The notes under the pieces are model-generated. The model saw nothing but the letters and a program-made list of their open reading frames with translations. It made no database searches and was not told the DNA's origin. Position numbers and translations under genes: made by a program. This document shows positions 10,141-21,216 of a stretch of DNA of 22,159 nucleotides, piece by piece. How positions within the stretch are numbered: the stretch's first letter is position 1; the number at the start of each line of letters is the position of its first letter. The stretch comes from Larix sibirica (lineage: Eukaryota > Streptophyta > Pinopsida > Pinales > Pinaceae): the NCBI GenBank assembly GCA_004151065.3, contig NWUY0300005293.1, positions 28,274 through 50,432 of the forward strand, written 5' to 3'.

Positions 10141-10225
10141 CTAACTCTAAAAAGTGTTTATCTAACTAACTAACTACAGTCCCTTAGGTCCCTTAAACCT
10201 ATTGTGTTTAAGTAAATACAAACAA

Positions 10226-10344
10226 AGAAAGATTAAGGCTTCAAAGAAAGATTGAAAACTTAAATCTTCAGATCTTCATAATATATTTTAACTTCTTTAT
10301 TTCTCAATTTTCATTTTATAAACAAAACACTAAAGTTATTAATA
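10226..10344 (+). repeat. Loop-back tail at end of copy 1
   Basis: Copy 2 has no counterpart. Bases 10232-10344 repeat 9955-10067 at an offset of 277, with two mismatches seen (ttttagc/ttttaac and tttcttttt/tttcatttt). The tail stops exactly at the N. Its length of about 119 bases is close to a short sequencing read, which fits a wrongly extended contig end. A real local duplication is also possible. Confidence 0.85.
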
Positions 10345-10345
10345 N
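10345..10345. other. Single ambiguous base (N) at the copy junction
   Basis: The only N in the window lies exactly between the looped-back tail of copy 1 and the first base of copy 2. A one-base N at a repeat junction is typical of a scaffold or contig join rather than of a random unreadable base. Confidence 0.95.
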
Positions 10346-11766
10346 GTTACAAAGAAATTGTGTAGAAAGTTGTTATGTTTGAACAAAGTGATGAAACCCT
10401 TTAGTAGGCTCATCAACAATTGCACATTCGATTAGCCAAGGTTATGTCAAACTTATACATGCAATTACAATCACAACAATAAAAAAATCACGTGTCGGAG
10501 ATGGTATGGATTCATATGGAGAAACTTTGGCCATAATTATAGTAGGTGGACCCCAAATTGTGAGATTGTATACCTACTTGTTCACCTATTGCAACATTGT
10601 GTATATTTTGTTATCTTGGAGATAACCGTAGTAATAATCATTATCTCTGCGGGCATAATTGGATATTAGGCATAACCATGATAGCCAAAACTTGCGAGAG
10701 GTCATGGATATGATACTTCCCCTCATGGTTGAAAGACATAATACACATTCATGCCTAGAGAGCGATACAAAAGAGAGCTAGGTCATCTATATTGTTGTTT
10801 AGGATTGGATGGGGCTCCTTTAGTAGCAAGAAACACCCATTGAAGAGTTGAAGGAAAAGATTTAACATATGAACGATGAATCCCATGTGATCACCAATCC
10901 TCTCAACTCGGTCACTAAGTTCATGAGATTCAGGTTGCTAATGATTAAGTCGCCACTTTGCATGATGTTGTATCATGGATAATATTACTTTGAGAGAAAG
11001 AGAATTTCAACCTTCTACGTAGACTACCTATCTCGAGTTACAACTATTAGAAGCCTTGGTGGATGTATAGTGGAAGTTGTTTTGGAAATGCACCCTCCCA
11101 AGCCAAATAGTGATGAGGCTCAAGCCTTTATTTTTGGGGCTACATTATGTTGTGGAAGTGGACTCATGAATTGGACACCTTCAGTTAGTTTGGAGCTCAT
11201 GCTTTAGATTTAGTACAAGAGTTGACCCCTTTGTTTGAAAAGTAGGCAAAAGAGTAGAGTAAATTAGAGTACTGAAGTTTACTCAAGGACGAATAAACAA
11301 GTGAGGTCGGGGCTTGTTGCCTCCTTCATTTTTAGATAAGCATGCATAATGAAAAGAAGGAAGATAATGTGACACATGGACAAATTTAATTGCACCATGT
11401 GGAGGGATGGTCAATTACACAAAAGATGAAAGAGATCCCATTCTTTTGGCCTAAGTTGGTTTGGCCTTATTTTCAAATTGTGTCTTTTCTACTTTGCATG
11501 GATGAATGGTATGTTGATAATTTTTGTTTACTTTATGTTAGATTGGATCTATGCCATGTTATGAATCTGCATATGTTATGACTAATACAAATTTGTGTAG
11601 TAGTAGTGTAGATTATGTTATGACTGAATGTTAGGTTTGAATGGTCAACAACTCATCTTGCAACTTAGCTCCCTATTGTTAGTCTTGGCATGTGCTTTGA
11701 GTGAGACCTTCCCCCCACGAGGATTGAAGATCCCAACACCATATTACAAGGGACATTTGTTGGATA
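10346..11766. other. Unrecognised degenerate stretch, copy 2
   Basis: Copy of 109-1529, with no difference noticed. No gene is supported; the short open stretch at 11390-11581 starts without ATG. Confidence 0.4.
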
Positions 11767-14380
11767 CTTAAGTGGATCTTGGTTTGTGAAAGGATCCAAC
11801 AACAATCTTAGATCAAGAATGTGACCTAGAGCACAAAAGAATATGGACTCAATGCAAAAGAAATGGGTTGGAGAAGGAGTGACATAGATACATAAATCGA
11901 CAAAATAGAGAGTTTAGAGAACAAAATGTTTGTTGCCAAAGATATAGTGCACGTCTTTTTGCTACCTTTGTTGTTATCTATACTTATATTTTTTATGGCT
12001 TTCATAAGTTATTATACAAATCATAAGAGGAAGGGATGTAACAACGGAGGATTGTTTCAGAGACTAAGAGGATGAAAGGCAAAATACAAGCTTCTCCCAG
12101 GTGGAATGAAGGCTATCCTAGAATGCTAGTAGATTGTCTCTAATATTCCAGAGGGAGAATAATAACACTCACTAAGATTGTAGCCCCTTGCATTAAATCC
12201 TCTAATTAAAAATAAATTGAAGAAGACACTTCAAGCAGGGCTTCCCAAATGGGTTTCCCTGGTAAAATATTGTGCTATTATTGTTTACGAGATTGATTTC
12301 TTCAACATTATTGTCTTCGTTTATATCACAATCAATTAGTAATAGACAATCAAAATCAAAATTGTAGAATAACAAACAAATATAGCCATTTTTATTTTCT
12401 ACATAATTAATTAAGGTCCATGATGGTGAATTGCCTTGACCATAGCTTGCATGATTACAAACCATATTAGTATCAACGGCAAGTTTGAGTATATTGAGGA
12501 CGGTCAATTAGTATTAGAGCCAAGTTAGAGAGTCTTGGAGAAGGACCTATTAGTATTAGGGATAGGTTTGAGAACATTTGGAGAAGGACTAGTTAGTGCC
12601 AGAGCTTTTGTGGGACTTAAAATATTTTAAATGGGGAGGTGTGTTCTAGAATGGGTATAGATAATGGGTCCAATTTCACTATAAATAATGGGTTAAGTTC
12701 TAAATGAAAAAGTCACCAACTTTGTAGATTCAATGGTTGTGAATCCTTCACCAAAACATTAGCAACAATTTGTTAGCCTTAGAAGAGCTCATGGACACCT
12801 CCAAAAATGGCCAGCATAAGAAGGCAAGAATCCTTAGGGCTATGAGGAGCTTCCAACGTGTGGAGTTCAAATGAGTTAGATTTTCCTCCACACACCACAC
12901 TTTGCAAAGAGTAAGTGTTATGCGCAATTGGAGACCCAACAAAAAAGGCATGCAAGGCTTTTGGAAGGCTTAGGTCAAATTGTTACCTTTGCCCTTTGCA
13001 ATAAAAATTTTGTGCAAAGGAAAGAAGAGTAGAGCATAGATGCAGATCCATCATTCAAGAGGAAGAAAATTAAAATGGCACCACGAGGAGCCACAATTAG
13101 AGTAGAAGAAAAGGATTATGCCACCATGAGGAACCACACTTAGAGAAAAACAAAGGAAAGGGGGGTGATAATTCTATCTCTACACTACCAAAAGACTCAA
13201 TATTAGAAGAAATAAAAAGAACCAAGACAAAGAAGACTAAGGCCTACTTGGTAGATGATGTGGAAGTTTGATGAATCAAAGAATGCCATGTAGGTGATAA
13301 TAATCCTCTAGGAAAATATTCATAATGTTTGTTGTTGGAATTTGGAGGAGATGGTTATAATGACAGTGAAAATTGGTAGTAGTGGAGGAAGCGATATTAG
13401 CAACAAGTTCCTGGGTCCCTTGGCCTTCTTAGATAAATTAAAACAATGAAGGTGGGTAATAAAGAGATGGGCACGAGGATAAAAAAGGAGGTAGAAACCA
13501 AGTTGAGAAATAAGAATTTAGATATGGCCCAATGGTAACATGGGTTGTTGGTTGGTCCCTTGGCCTTCATAGTAGAAGTTAAAAAAGAGGACTAAGGTCG
13601 GGGGTTCCATAACTCAGTGAACACATCCTTGCAAGTTGAGGATAGTTTACAAAGATGATGAGAAGAAGACTTAAGCACTAAGTTTGTCCACGTCTATAAC
13701 AATAACGTTATTGACCTTAAATGCACATGCAATAATCTTGGGTCAAGAGTGTGATTTGCAACATAAAATGATATAGATTTAGTTCAAAAGAATTGGGTTG
13801 GAGAAGGAGCGATTGTGATAGAGAAAGAAACAAAGGAGAGTGCACACGATGGAATGCTTGTTCCCAAATATAGGGCACAAGTCATGTTTCTACCTTTGTT
13901 GTTATCTATACTTAGATTTGGTTATGATTTTTCAAAGTCATGATACAATTTAGAAGAGGAGAGATTGTAGCAACAATGAACTATTCCAAATATCAAGAGG
14001 AGGAAAGGAAAGAAATACAAGCTTGTGCCAAGTGGGATGAAGAGTCTTTTAGAATGCTAGTAGATTGTCTTTAAGAATGCCAAAGGACAATAAGAGCACT
14101 CATTAAGATTGTATCCCCTTACACATAAATCCTCTTATCAACAAAGAGCTAAAGAAATTAATTTAAGCTTGCTTTCCCAAATGGATTTCCATGGTAAAAA
14201 CTTTGTGTTGATGTGTATGTGATTGATTTCTCCATTTCAGTTATAGTGTGTAAGAAATACATTATCAAAATTAATTGATAGCAGAACAACAATCAAAGAT
14301 AACCATTTCATTTTGCATAAAATCAACTAAGGTACATGGTGAATTGCTTAAGCCATAGGTTGAGCTATTACAAATCGCCA
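11767..14380 (+). mobile_element. LTR-retrotransposon remnant, copy 2
   Basis: Same structure as 1530-4143. The tract AAGAGGAAGGGA ends at 12036, LTR A is 12037-12464, the 42-bp tandem units are 12467-12591, the internal region runs to 13965, and LTR B is 13966-14380. Only one substitution relative to copy 1 was noticed (C13185), whereas LTR A and LTR B differ greatly from each other. This ranks the events clearly: an old insertion, then a recent duplication. Confidence 0.6.
12467..12591 (+). repeat. 42-bp tandem repeat, copy 2
   Basis: Exact counterpart of 2230-2354, with three units beginning ttagtat. Confidence 0.65.
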
Positions 14381-14949
14381 CCCCCATTATTTTTCTTTGC
14401 TATGGCTCTTTATTTTTGTTACTATTATTTTTCTATTTTATTTTATTAATATTTACAATAGTTGTTCCATCTTAAATACAAGAACACTGAAATATTTCAT
14501 CCAAAACTAGAAAGTACAATGAGATTACACAAAAATATACAATTGAATTTGATTTTGTTTGGCACAAGAAATAAAACCTACTTCTTCATTATCAAGAATC
14601 ACTTAGTAAACCTACCACTCAATGATCAAGAATCACTTAGTAAAACTTATGTTGTCAAACCAATGATAGGGATGGACACAAAATTTCAAATCAAACTACT
14701 TAAATGTCCAAAAGGCAACATCTTCTCGTGTCTACATAAAGCAAGAATATGTGAGCAAGAACCTTGGATATTTCTTAGAAAGAAACACATGTTATAGCAT
14801 GGACAAGGCTATAACCATCCTAAGTTGAGGTAAAAATTTGTGAAGTTAGCAACATTGGTATCTCATTTTTTTTCATAGCAAAATGATGTAAAATTGTAAA
14901 CACACGTAGAATAAAATAGACTAAAAGGCTAGTAAAAGCAAAAAATACC
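14381..14949. other. AT-rich spacer before the LINE, copy 2
   Basis: Counterpart of 4144-4712 with the same perfect 20-base repeat (14591-14610 and 14625-14644). No gene is supported. Confidence 0.5.
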
Positions 14950-15612
14950 ATGCAAGTAGGAGTCAAACCTTATAAAGACATAGAGCTTTTTTGGAATACT
15001 CTGGAATCCAATGGTATTTTAAGAGATTCAAATTTAATTTTAGCAGGAGACCTAAACTTTACTTTGTCGAATTCTGAGAATTGGGGGTCCTCAACTTGTT
15101 TAGATCCTCTCTCTGAGTTTTTTTCAAATCTTTTCCAAAGATCAAACCTTATAGATGTCCTTCCTGTCAAAATAGGACCTACATGGAGAGACGACATAAG
15201 TGGAGTTGTAGGTATTAGCAAGAGGCTTTATCGTTTTCTTATGTCTGAGGATTTGGCCCTTTCTTTTCAAAGGTAAAGAACCTGGATGGAAAAATATACT
15301 ATCTTAGATCATTATCCAAACATTCTGCAGTTAGATGGTGTGAAATCTAAGAAAATTTACCCTTTCAAAATTAATAGTATGTGGTTACAGGATTCACATT
15401 TTTGTATGATGGTGAGGAATAACTGGAATTATTTTCCAGTCTCTGAAGATGCAAGTCCTATGGAATCTCTAGTTTTTAAACTTAAATGTTTGAAGAATAA
15501 AATTGTAATGTGGGAGAAAGACAAGAAAGAAAAAGCAAGTGAGGATATTCAGAAGATTGAAATCTTGATGAAGGGGATTTTGGAGTCTAACCTTGAGGGC
15601 ATTTTTTTTTAG
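14950..15612 (+). pseudogene. LINE endonuclease C-terminal half (broken), copy 2
   Basis: Same protein remains as 4713-5375: GDLNFTLS, GPTWRDD, KRLYRFL in place of RLDRFL, and ILDH in place of SDH. The same TAA at 15274-15276 and the same break at the T9 run (15602-15610) are present. No difference from copy 1 was noticed. Confidence 0.88.
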
Positions 15613-17259
15613 ACGAAGAGAAATTGGAGTTACAGAAATTGGAAGATCAAAAGTCCTTTTTGCTCAGGTAGGAGAAAATGACTTGGAGACTGAAAATTTG
15701 GGCCATTTGGGTAGCTCTTTGTGATAGAAACACAATATTTTTTCATAATTATGCTACCTACTGAAGGAATGCTAACTCCATGTGGGACTTGAAGGTTGAG
15801 GGGGGTAATATAATTTGGACCCAAAAGGACTTGGAAGCAATTGCTATGTCTCATTTCATTAAACACTCAAAAGACCTCAAAACTATTCAAATTGAGGCAC
15901 AATTAAATGTTATTAGATATCTTCCTTCCTTCTTCTCTCAGGAGGAAGGTTAATTTGGCTATTGGGGAGCCTGTGACATTAGGAAAAATAAGAATCCTGG
16001 TCCATATGGTTGGCCAGTTGAACTCTTTTTGTCCTTCTTTGACTTGATGGGGGAAGATATCCTACAGATGGTTGAGCAGTCACATATGGAGGTTTTTGTT
16101 AATGGTACCCTTAATTCAACCTTCATTGCCCTCATACCTAAATGCAATAATACTAACTCCTTTAATGATTATAGGCCAATTGCCATATGTATCTTTCCTA
16201 CAAAATTATCATTAAAATAATCTCAAACGTGCTAAGACCCAAACTTGCAGAGATGATTACAAAGGAATAGTTTGGTTTCTTGGAAAACAAGCAGTTATTT
16301 GATGTTGTTGGGGTCACTCAAGAGTGCTTACACTCAATTAAATCCAAAGATATGAATGCCTTGATCTTAAAAATGGATTTGATGAAATCCCACAATCGTG
16401 TTAATTAGGTTTACTTGAGGTTACTGCTCATTTAGATTGGAATTCCTATACATGTAACAAAATGGATTATGGCATGTGTTACATCTGCACAATTCTTTGT
16501 CCTCATTAATGATCCCCTACCAGCTTCTTCAACAATTATAGAGGCATTAGACAAGGCTTTCCTTTATCACCTTTACTGTTTCTGCTAGTTATTGAAGGCA
16601 TGAGTAGAATGATTAGTGTTGATAGAACTGGAGGGAAATTGAAAGGCATCAAAATTTCATCTTTTGTAATCACACATTCATTTTTTGTAGATGATGTGGT
16701 ACTTTTTGGCAAAGGCACCGTGGAATAATGGACATGTTTTGCTGAGACCATTAACTTATTTTGGGCATCATCTGGGATAGAAGTTAGCATCTCAAAGTCT
16801 ACTTTTATTAATCACAAAGTGGAGAGGAGCATCCTAAATCAGATCACAATTTTCCTTCCCTACCAGATTACAGATTTAGCTGATGGTTTCAAATATCTGG
16901 GTTACTATTTAAAACCAAATTGCTACAGGATTAGGGATTGGCTTTGGTTGGTCAAAAAGTATGAAAAAAGAATTGGACTTTGGATTGATAGGATGTTGTC
17001 ATTGGGTGGTAGACTGACACTTCTAAAAGTTGCCCTTGATGACATTCATGTATATTGGTTTTCTCTGGCACATGTTCCTCAGACTATCCTTAAGATGATT
17101 CGGATATTGATGTTCAATTTTGTATGGTCTGGGAATACAGATGGAGGTAAAATTAATCCTGCTAGTTGGGGAAGACTTTCAAAACCAAAGAGTATGGGTG
17201 GTTGGGACATCAAAAATTTATATTGGTTTAGTACTGCTCTGAGCATGAAGAGCATGTAG
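15609..17259 (+). pseudogene. LINE reverse transcriptase (broken), copy 2
   Basis: Same domain as 5372-6994, but the fingers region differs. Here the frame reads SFNDYRPIAIC and then loses register through a one-base deletion near 16190, ending in a stop at 16218-16220. In the following frame it keeps FGFLENKQLFDVVGVTQE, the conserved family stretch that copy 1 has lost. IRQGFPLSPLLF and FVDDVVLFG (Asp-Asp codons at 16690-16695) are intact, as is the thumb-like region to 17259. In-frame TAG stops remain, for example just before FGFL (16268). Confidence 0.92.
16151..16321. other. Divergent patch in RT, copy 2 version
   Basis: Counterpart of 5914-6056. It contains 29 bases (16276-16304) absent from copy 1, lacks one base near 16190, and has about 23 substitutions. 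It reads closer to the family consensus at DYRPI and FGFLENKQ, but worse at the CNIAYK segment. Confidence 0.85.
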
Positions 17260-17795
17260 CGTGGTTTGTTTGGAAAATACTTATAGTGTGAGGTTCTCCA
17301 TGGCAAATATATCAAAGGAACCGCATTACAATGGATTCAAAATCCATATAAAAATGCAAGGAATGCATCAAACGTCTGGATTGGTTTCATAGAAGTCTAT
17401 TCTTGGATCAGTAATGGTCTGTCCTGGAGGGTCGGGAATGGTTCAAATATATTGGGGGGGATAGATCCCATCATTGGAAATGAGGATAATTATCTATTGT
17501 CATCATTTATCTTAGAATACCTTGCAGAGATGGGCTTCATCACTCTTGCTCACATCAAACGTCCGCAATGGTTACAAAATATTGGTTCATATTGGATAAC
17601 TGCTTAGGATATCGGGTTGGGTAGTATTTGGGTAGAGGAATAGACTCAATACATCTCCTACCTCAACTTTGCTGCCATTAGACTGAATTTAAGTGAAGAT
17701 GAATTGCTTTGGTCCTTAAATTAGAAGACTGGGTATATTACTGCTAATATGATTACTCAACTATTGCACTTAGCGGATCATTTATTGTTCCTAAA
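17260..17795 (+). pseudogene. LINE post-RT linker (broken), copy 2
   Basis: Same as 6995-7530: RGLFGKYL, WRVGNGSNILGGIDPIIG and DELLWSLN with the same TAG stops (17284, 17605, 17641, 17722). Confidence 0.8.
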
Positions 17796-18170
17796 TGGTG
17801 GTTTAATATACATTGGAAGTGGCATTTACACCTGAAAATTAAATGCTTCATTTGGCTAACATTTGAAAATTGCTTGCTGTCATGGGATAATTTAGTGCAT
17901 ATAGGCTGGAGTGGACCAAATTATTGTGTTCTTTGCAAGAGGGATTCAAAAATTGTTGACCACTTATTTGTCAATTGTCAATACACAATACAACTTTGGA
18001 AATAGGTATGTGACACATTGAATATTTCACAAGTATGGGGAAATAGATCTATTGATACAAACTTCTAGGTATGGTATACAAATTGCTATGATCATAGGAT
18101 TATCCTTGCTTTCATGTGCTAGGATATTTGGAAATATCGAAACTCTATAATTTTTGTAGGAAACCATTGA
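17796..18170 (+). pseudogene. LINE zf-RVT zinc-binding domain (broken), copy 2
   Basis: Same as 7531-7905. The ligands CVLC and HLFVNC are kept, with TAG stops at 18003, 18066 and 18120. Confidence 0.85.
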
Positions 18171-18253
18171 AAACATACGCTAATGTTTTAAGGACCATCA
18201 ACATATACAAGGATTACAACATTGTGAATGTCAAAAATAGAAGAGCAACTTGA

Positions 18254-18562
18254 CATGTCGATGATATTCCTGCTACAAATAATGCTTTTTGTTTTTTTGA
18301 TGGTGCAACACAGGGGGGCATAGATGCTGCTGGTTTTTTGTTGAATATAAACAAAGATCATTGTTTCAAGATGAAGGTGCATTGTGGTTCGAGGTCTAAC
18401 ACCGAGGATGAGTTGATGGCACTATGGTGCCTTTCAAAACTTGCCTCATCTTTTGGCATTGACAGCTTGAAGATATATGGAGATTCCCTGGTTATTGTTA
18501 ATTGGGCAAGGATGTTATGCAATATATTTTTTTACAACAAATATTATTGTTTTTTTGACTAG
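18254..18562 (+). pseudogene. Partial RNase H of the LINE, copy 2
   Basis: Same as 7989-8297. It carries FDGA, DELMAL and GDS acidic positions, and is truncated after VNWA. Confidence 0.85.
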
Positions 18563-18629
18563 CTTGAATATGTACTTTTTGATTCATAATGAATAGCAAA
18601 AGTATTGTATTTTTATGCTTGAAAAAAAA

Positions 18630-20219
18630 GCAGGTGTAAAACAATTCACTACAATAAAATGAAAAATGGGTGACAATGGTATGATTGACACACTAAAATA
18701 AAAGTTGTCAATACATCAATACAATACATTGTCATTTCATATGATAAAGGTTTTTCTCTTATCTCTTCAAATTATAAAATGCATTTGAATGAAAACATTT
18801 TTTTCTCTTAATATTTTAGCAAGAAAATGTTATTAGAATCAAACCAAGGCTTAATTATGTTGTTAAGGGCATGAACATAGAATAATTCTTGTAACTTACT
18901 GAATGTGAATACAATTACTATCACAAACATAAACACAAGGAAATGACTAAAAGGCATTGAGATCACTAGGTATTTTTGTATCTGGAAGTTTCAATTAACC
19001 TACACATAGTGAGTGTTACATATTATGTAATCTTGGTCTTTGCCAAATCTACAGTTGACATAAAATGGATAAGAACATGTCAATTCAATTCCTCTGGAGA
19101 ATGGTTAACCAATACTTTCCATAGTTGTAGTTTTTAACTTACGAAGACAAGAAAACATGATAGTTGGCCACATTTTTTTTTGTATAAAACAAGATGAAAA
19201 GGGCTAAGGAGAAGTTCGCATGGTTTCAAAATGACATCCTAACATTATTTTATTTAGAGTGAGTCCTTCCTTCACAAAGAATGTCATTAATTGGGTCATA
19301 CACATCCCACACATCATATAAGACAATCAAATGGGGACCAACCTTAATATAAGTTTGGTTTCTTCTACTTGGGTTAATGTGTAATTTTTTTCACATATTT
19401 TCCTCATTTGTCCAAGCGCTCTAGAATCTCCTAAATCATAATTATACCTTTTTATCACTAATTAGACCTTCTTCTTTTGGAATGTTGAAGAACATAATAT
19501 AAATCTCGAAAGACACAACTTAACTCCATTAACAATAACCACTATAGGATTGAGAATAATGATACTTGATGCCATATTGATATTTGAAGAACAAGTAAGT
19601 GGAAGAAGAAGAGGAAATGAACGATTAACCATTTTTATTTTATATTTTTTAAATATATGCTGTGATGAACATGAGTAAGTGGACTTGTGATATAATCCTT
19701 TGTCAAATCTATTGTGACCCAGGAGTATTTATTTTGACAAATTTACCCATGGCTTGCACATGACCCCAATTGTAATCAACCGGCTTATGTAGGCATACTA
19801 ATACCAGGAGCAAACATACCTCCAAAGGAAGCTTTATTTACATTACACATAGCAATGACAAATACTTGAGCTATATAAGACATATTGTTGTAATAGGAAC
19901 CGCGCGTCTATAAAACACAACCCCATACATAAACACAAGAAAATATATAGCCATGCCTACCATGAGGATTCTAAAGCCAACTCCCCAACTCACTTAGTCT
20001 TGCATGTATACAACAACTATGTCTATTAATAGTATACCTACACATATATCAAAATACAACTAATAAAATAAAAATGATTTTCTAAGCTTTTCAACTTTGT
20101 CTTCTTCATTGCACTGATTCATACTAAAGGATTACATAGAATCTTTACATCTTCTCATATGTATCTTATTGTTTTCCCATTCCTCTAATGCCTTTCTAAT
20201 ACCTCTTTCATAGGAAAAT
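18630..20219. other. AT-rich intergenic DNA after the LINE, copy 2
   Basis: Counterpart of 8365-9954. No gene, RNA or known element seen. Confidence 0.5.
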
Positions 20220-20355
20220 ATTAAGGCTTCAAAGAAAGATTGAAAACTTAAATCTTCAGATCTTCATAATATATTTTAGCTTCTTTATTTCTCAATTTTC
20301 TTTTTATAAACAAAACACTAAAGTTACTAATAGAGATTGATACATAAACACAAAA

Positions 20356-20405
20356 TTGGATAAATCAATTATTACACAACAAATGACCCATATTGATTTA
20401 TCCAA
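20356..20405. repeat. Short hairpin (14-bp inverted repeat), copy 2
   Basis: Same perfect 14-bp arms and 22-base loop as 10091-10140, about 0.85 kb upstream of the TRB/SMH start codon. Confidence 0.7.
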
Positions 20406-20489
20406 CTAACTCTAAAAAGTGTTTATCCAACTAACTAACTACAGTCCCTTAGGTCCTTAAACCTATTGTGTTTAAGTAAATACAAACAA

Positions 20490-20800
20490 TTAACCCAAAT
20501 ACAAAGTTAAGATAACGAAAAAAGTTTTTTAATCTAAATAATTGCTTCTACATTAAAGATATGAGGTACAAATCTCTTTATCTACCATGTTAAAATGCTT
20601 ATTTGTCCCCTATTAATATAGGGTTCGAGATTCATAACTTTCCACAATAGAAACATAACTCTCAAACAATTACAACATTGTACATCATCAAGGTTTGATC
20701 CTAGATGCACCCGTTTCTTATCCAATGCTTTTGTTTGGTTATCTTGAAAGCGATGGGGTATTTTTGGCATGTGACTAAAACACAGTGAGAGGAGAAAGCT
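20490..20800. other. Unique intergenic DNA upstream of the TRB/SMH promoter
   Basis: AT-rich, without recognisable coding sequence. This is where unique sequence starts after copy 2. A minus-strand open stretch of 117 codons (20582-20935) covers it and the promoter but resembles no known protein and has no supporting context. Confidence 0.5.
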
Positions 20801-20942
20801 TAAAATATCTTTCAGGCGCCACGATGGGAGATTGGATCTAGGGTTGGGATTGGAATTTGGGGGTCTGCAATGCAAATAAAATAAGGGGAGTAAATTTCTC
20901 AGCGCGCGTGCACCGTCGCTGAACACCCGGGCCATATAAAAA
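20801..20942 (+). promoter_or_regulatory. Core promoter of the TRB/SMH gene
   Basis: GC content rises sharply here compared with the 20 kb to the left. A GC-rich block (agcgcgcgtgcaccgtcgct, 20901-20920) lies directly upstream of a TATA box, TATAAAAA at 20935-20942. Such spacing predicts transcription start near 20965-20975 and a leader of about 245 bases before the ATG at 21217. A weaker TATATA at 21158-21163 could serve a later start. Confidence 0.55.
20839..20845 (-). promoter_or_regulatory. Telobox-like site
   Basis: tagggtt on the + strand reads AACCCTA on the other strand, seven bases of the plant telobox AAACCCTAA. TRB proteins bind telobox DNA through the Myb domain, so autoregulation is conceivable; this is inference. 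Confidence 0.35.
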
Positions 20943-20983
20943 CCATCAGAAGGCGGTGCAGATGCAAAGAGCCAAAAACCCCC

Positions 20984-20990
20984 AAACCCT
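20984..20990 (+). promoter_or_regulatory. Telobox-like site in the leader
   Basis: AAACCCT, the first seven bases of the telobox, about 40 bases downstream of the TATA box. It is short, so chance occurrence is possible. Confidence 0.3.
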
Positions 20991-21190
20991 TTTGAAGATA
21001 TCGACTAAACTCACTTACTCACTCTTCCCGGACAGAGATTTACCCATTTTCGCCTTGTTTGTCCGAACGGTGGAGATAGTTTGTTGGAATGATGAAAACC
21101 AGCTAAAACAAAGCGTAGGGATTGGCAGGATTCGAGCAGTGGTCTCTTGGAGCAGAGTATATAGAAGAAGAAGAAACCCACCATATACTC

Positions 21191-21214
21191 ATACATACAT
21201 AGATAGATAGATAC
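21191..21214 (+). repeat. Tetranucleotide microsatellite (ATAC/ATAG)6
   Basis: Six tetramers, ATAC-ATAC-ATAG-ATAG-ATAG-ATAC, ending two bases before the start codon. Such a run is likely to vary in length between individuals. Confidence 0.75.
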
Positions 21215-21216
21215 AC

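Larger units (their letters stand above)
109..10225 (+). repeat. Large direct repeat, copy 1 (~10.1 kb)
   Basis: This segment recurs at 10346-20489 in the same orientation and is almost base-for-base identical. The offset is 10237 up to about 5980 and 10265 from 6040 onward. Differences seen by eye outside the reverse-transcriptase patch are T2948 versus C13185, G6123 versus T16388, T10062 versus C20327, T10163 versus C20428, and one extra c in the ggtccctt run near 10190. The copy contains an LTR-element remnant, a dead LINE and AT-rich spacer. It may be a genuine tandem duplication, or two alleles or contigs joined end to end. Confidence 0.95.
14950..18629 (+). mobile_element. 5'-truncated dead L1-type LINE, copy 2
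   Basis: Same truncated element as 4713-8364, with the same domain order and almost the same lesions. The shared stops and the shared T9 frameshift show that it had already decayed before the two copies separated. It is 28 bases longer than copy 1 because it keeps 29 bases in the RT and lacks one other base. Confidence 0.92.
10346..20489 (+). repeat. Large direct repeat, copy 2 (~10.1 kb)
   Basis: Second copy of the 109-10225 segment, starting directly after the N at 10345 and ending at tacaaacaa (20489). There copy 1 goes on with agaaag while copy 2 enters the unique DNA leading to the TRB/SMH gene. It carries the same LTR-element and LINE remains with the same lesions. Relative to copy 1 it keeps 29 bases (16276-16304) and lacks one base near 16190, so it is slightly longer overall. 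Confidence 0.95.
20967..21216 (+). other. Predicted 5' leader of the TRB/SMH gene
   Basis: Its extent is inferred from the TATA box. It contains a five-codon upstream ORF (ATGATGAAAACCAGCTAA, 21089-21106). A longer upstream frame from an ATG at 20962 would end at 21210, six bases before the main ATG, but that ATG lies at or just before the predicted start site. Either could reduce translation of the main frame. Confidence 0.4.

Noticed and set aside
20620-20640. tRNA-like GGTTCGA box
   Set aside because: No matching A box, acceptor stem or anticodon arm is found at tRNA spacing.
20582-20935. Minus-strand 117-codon frame upstream of the TRB/SMH gene
   Set aside because: It overlaps the promoter and shows no domain, signal peptide or conserved motif that I can recognise.
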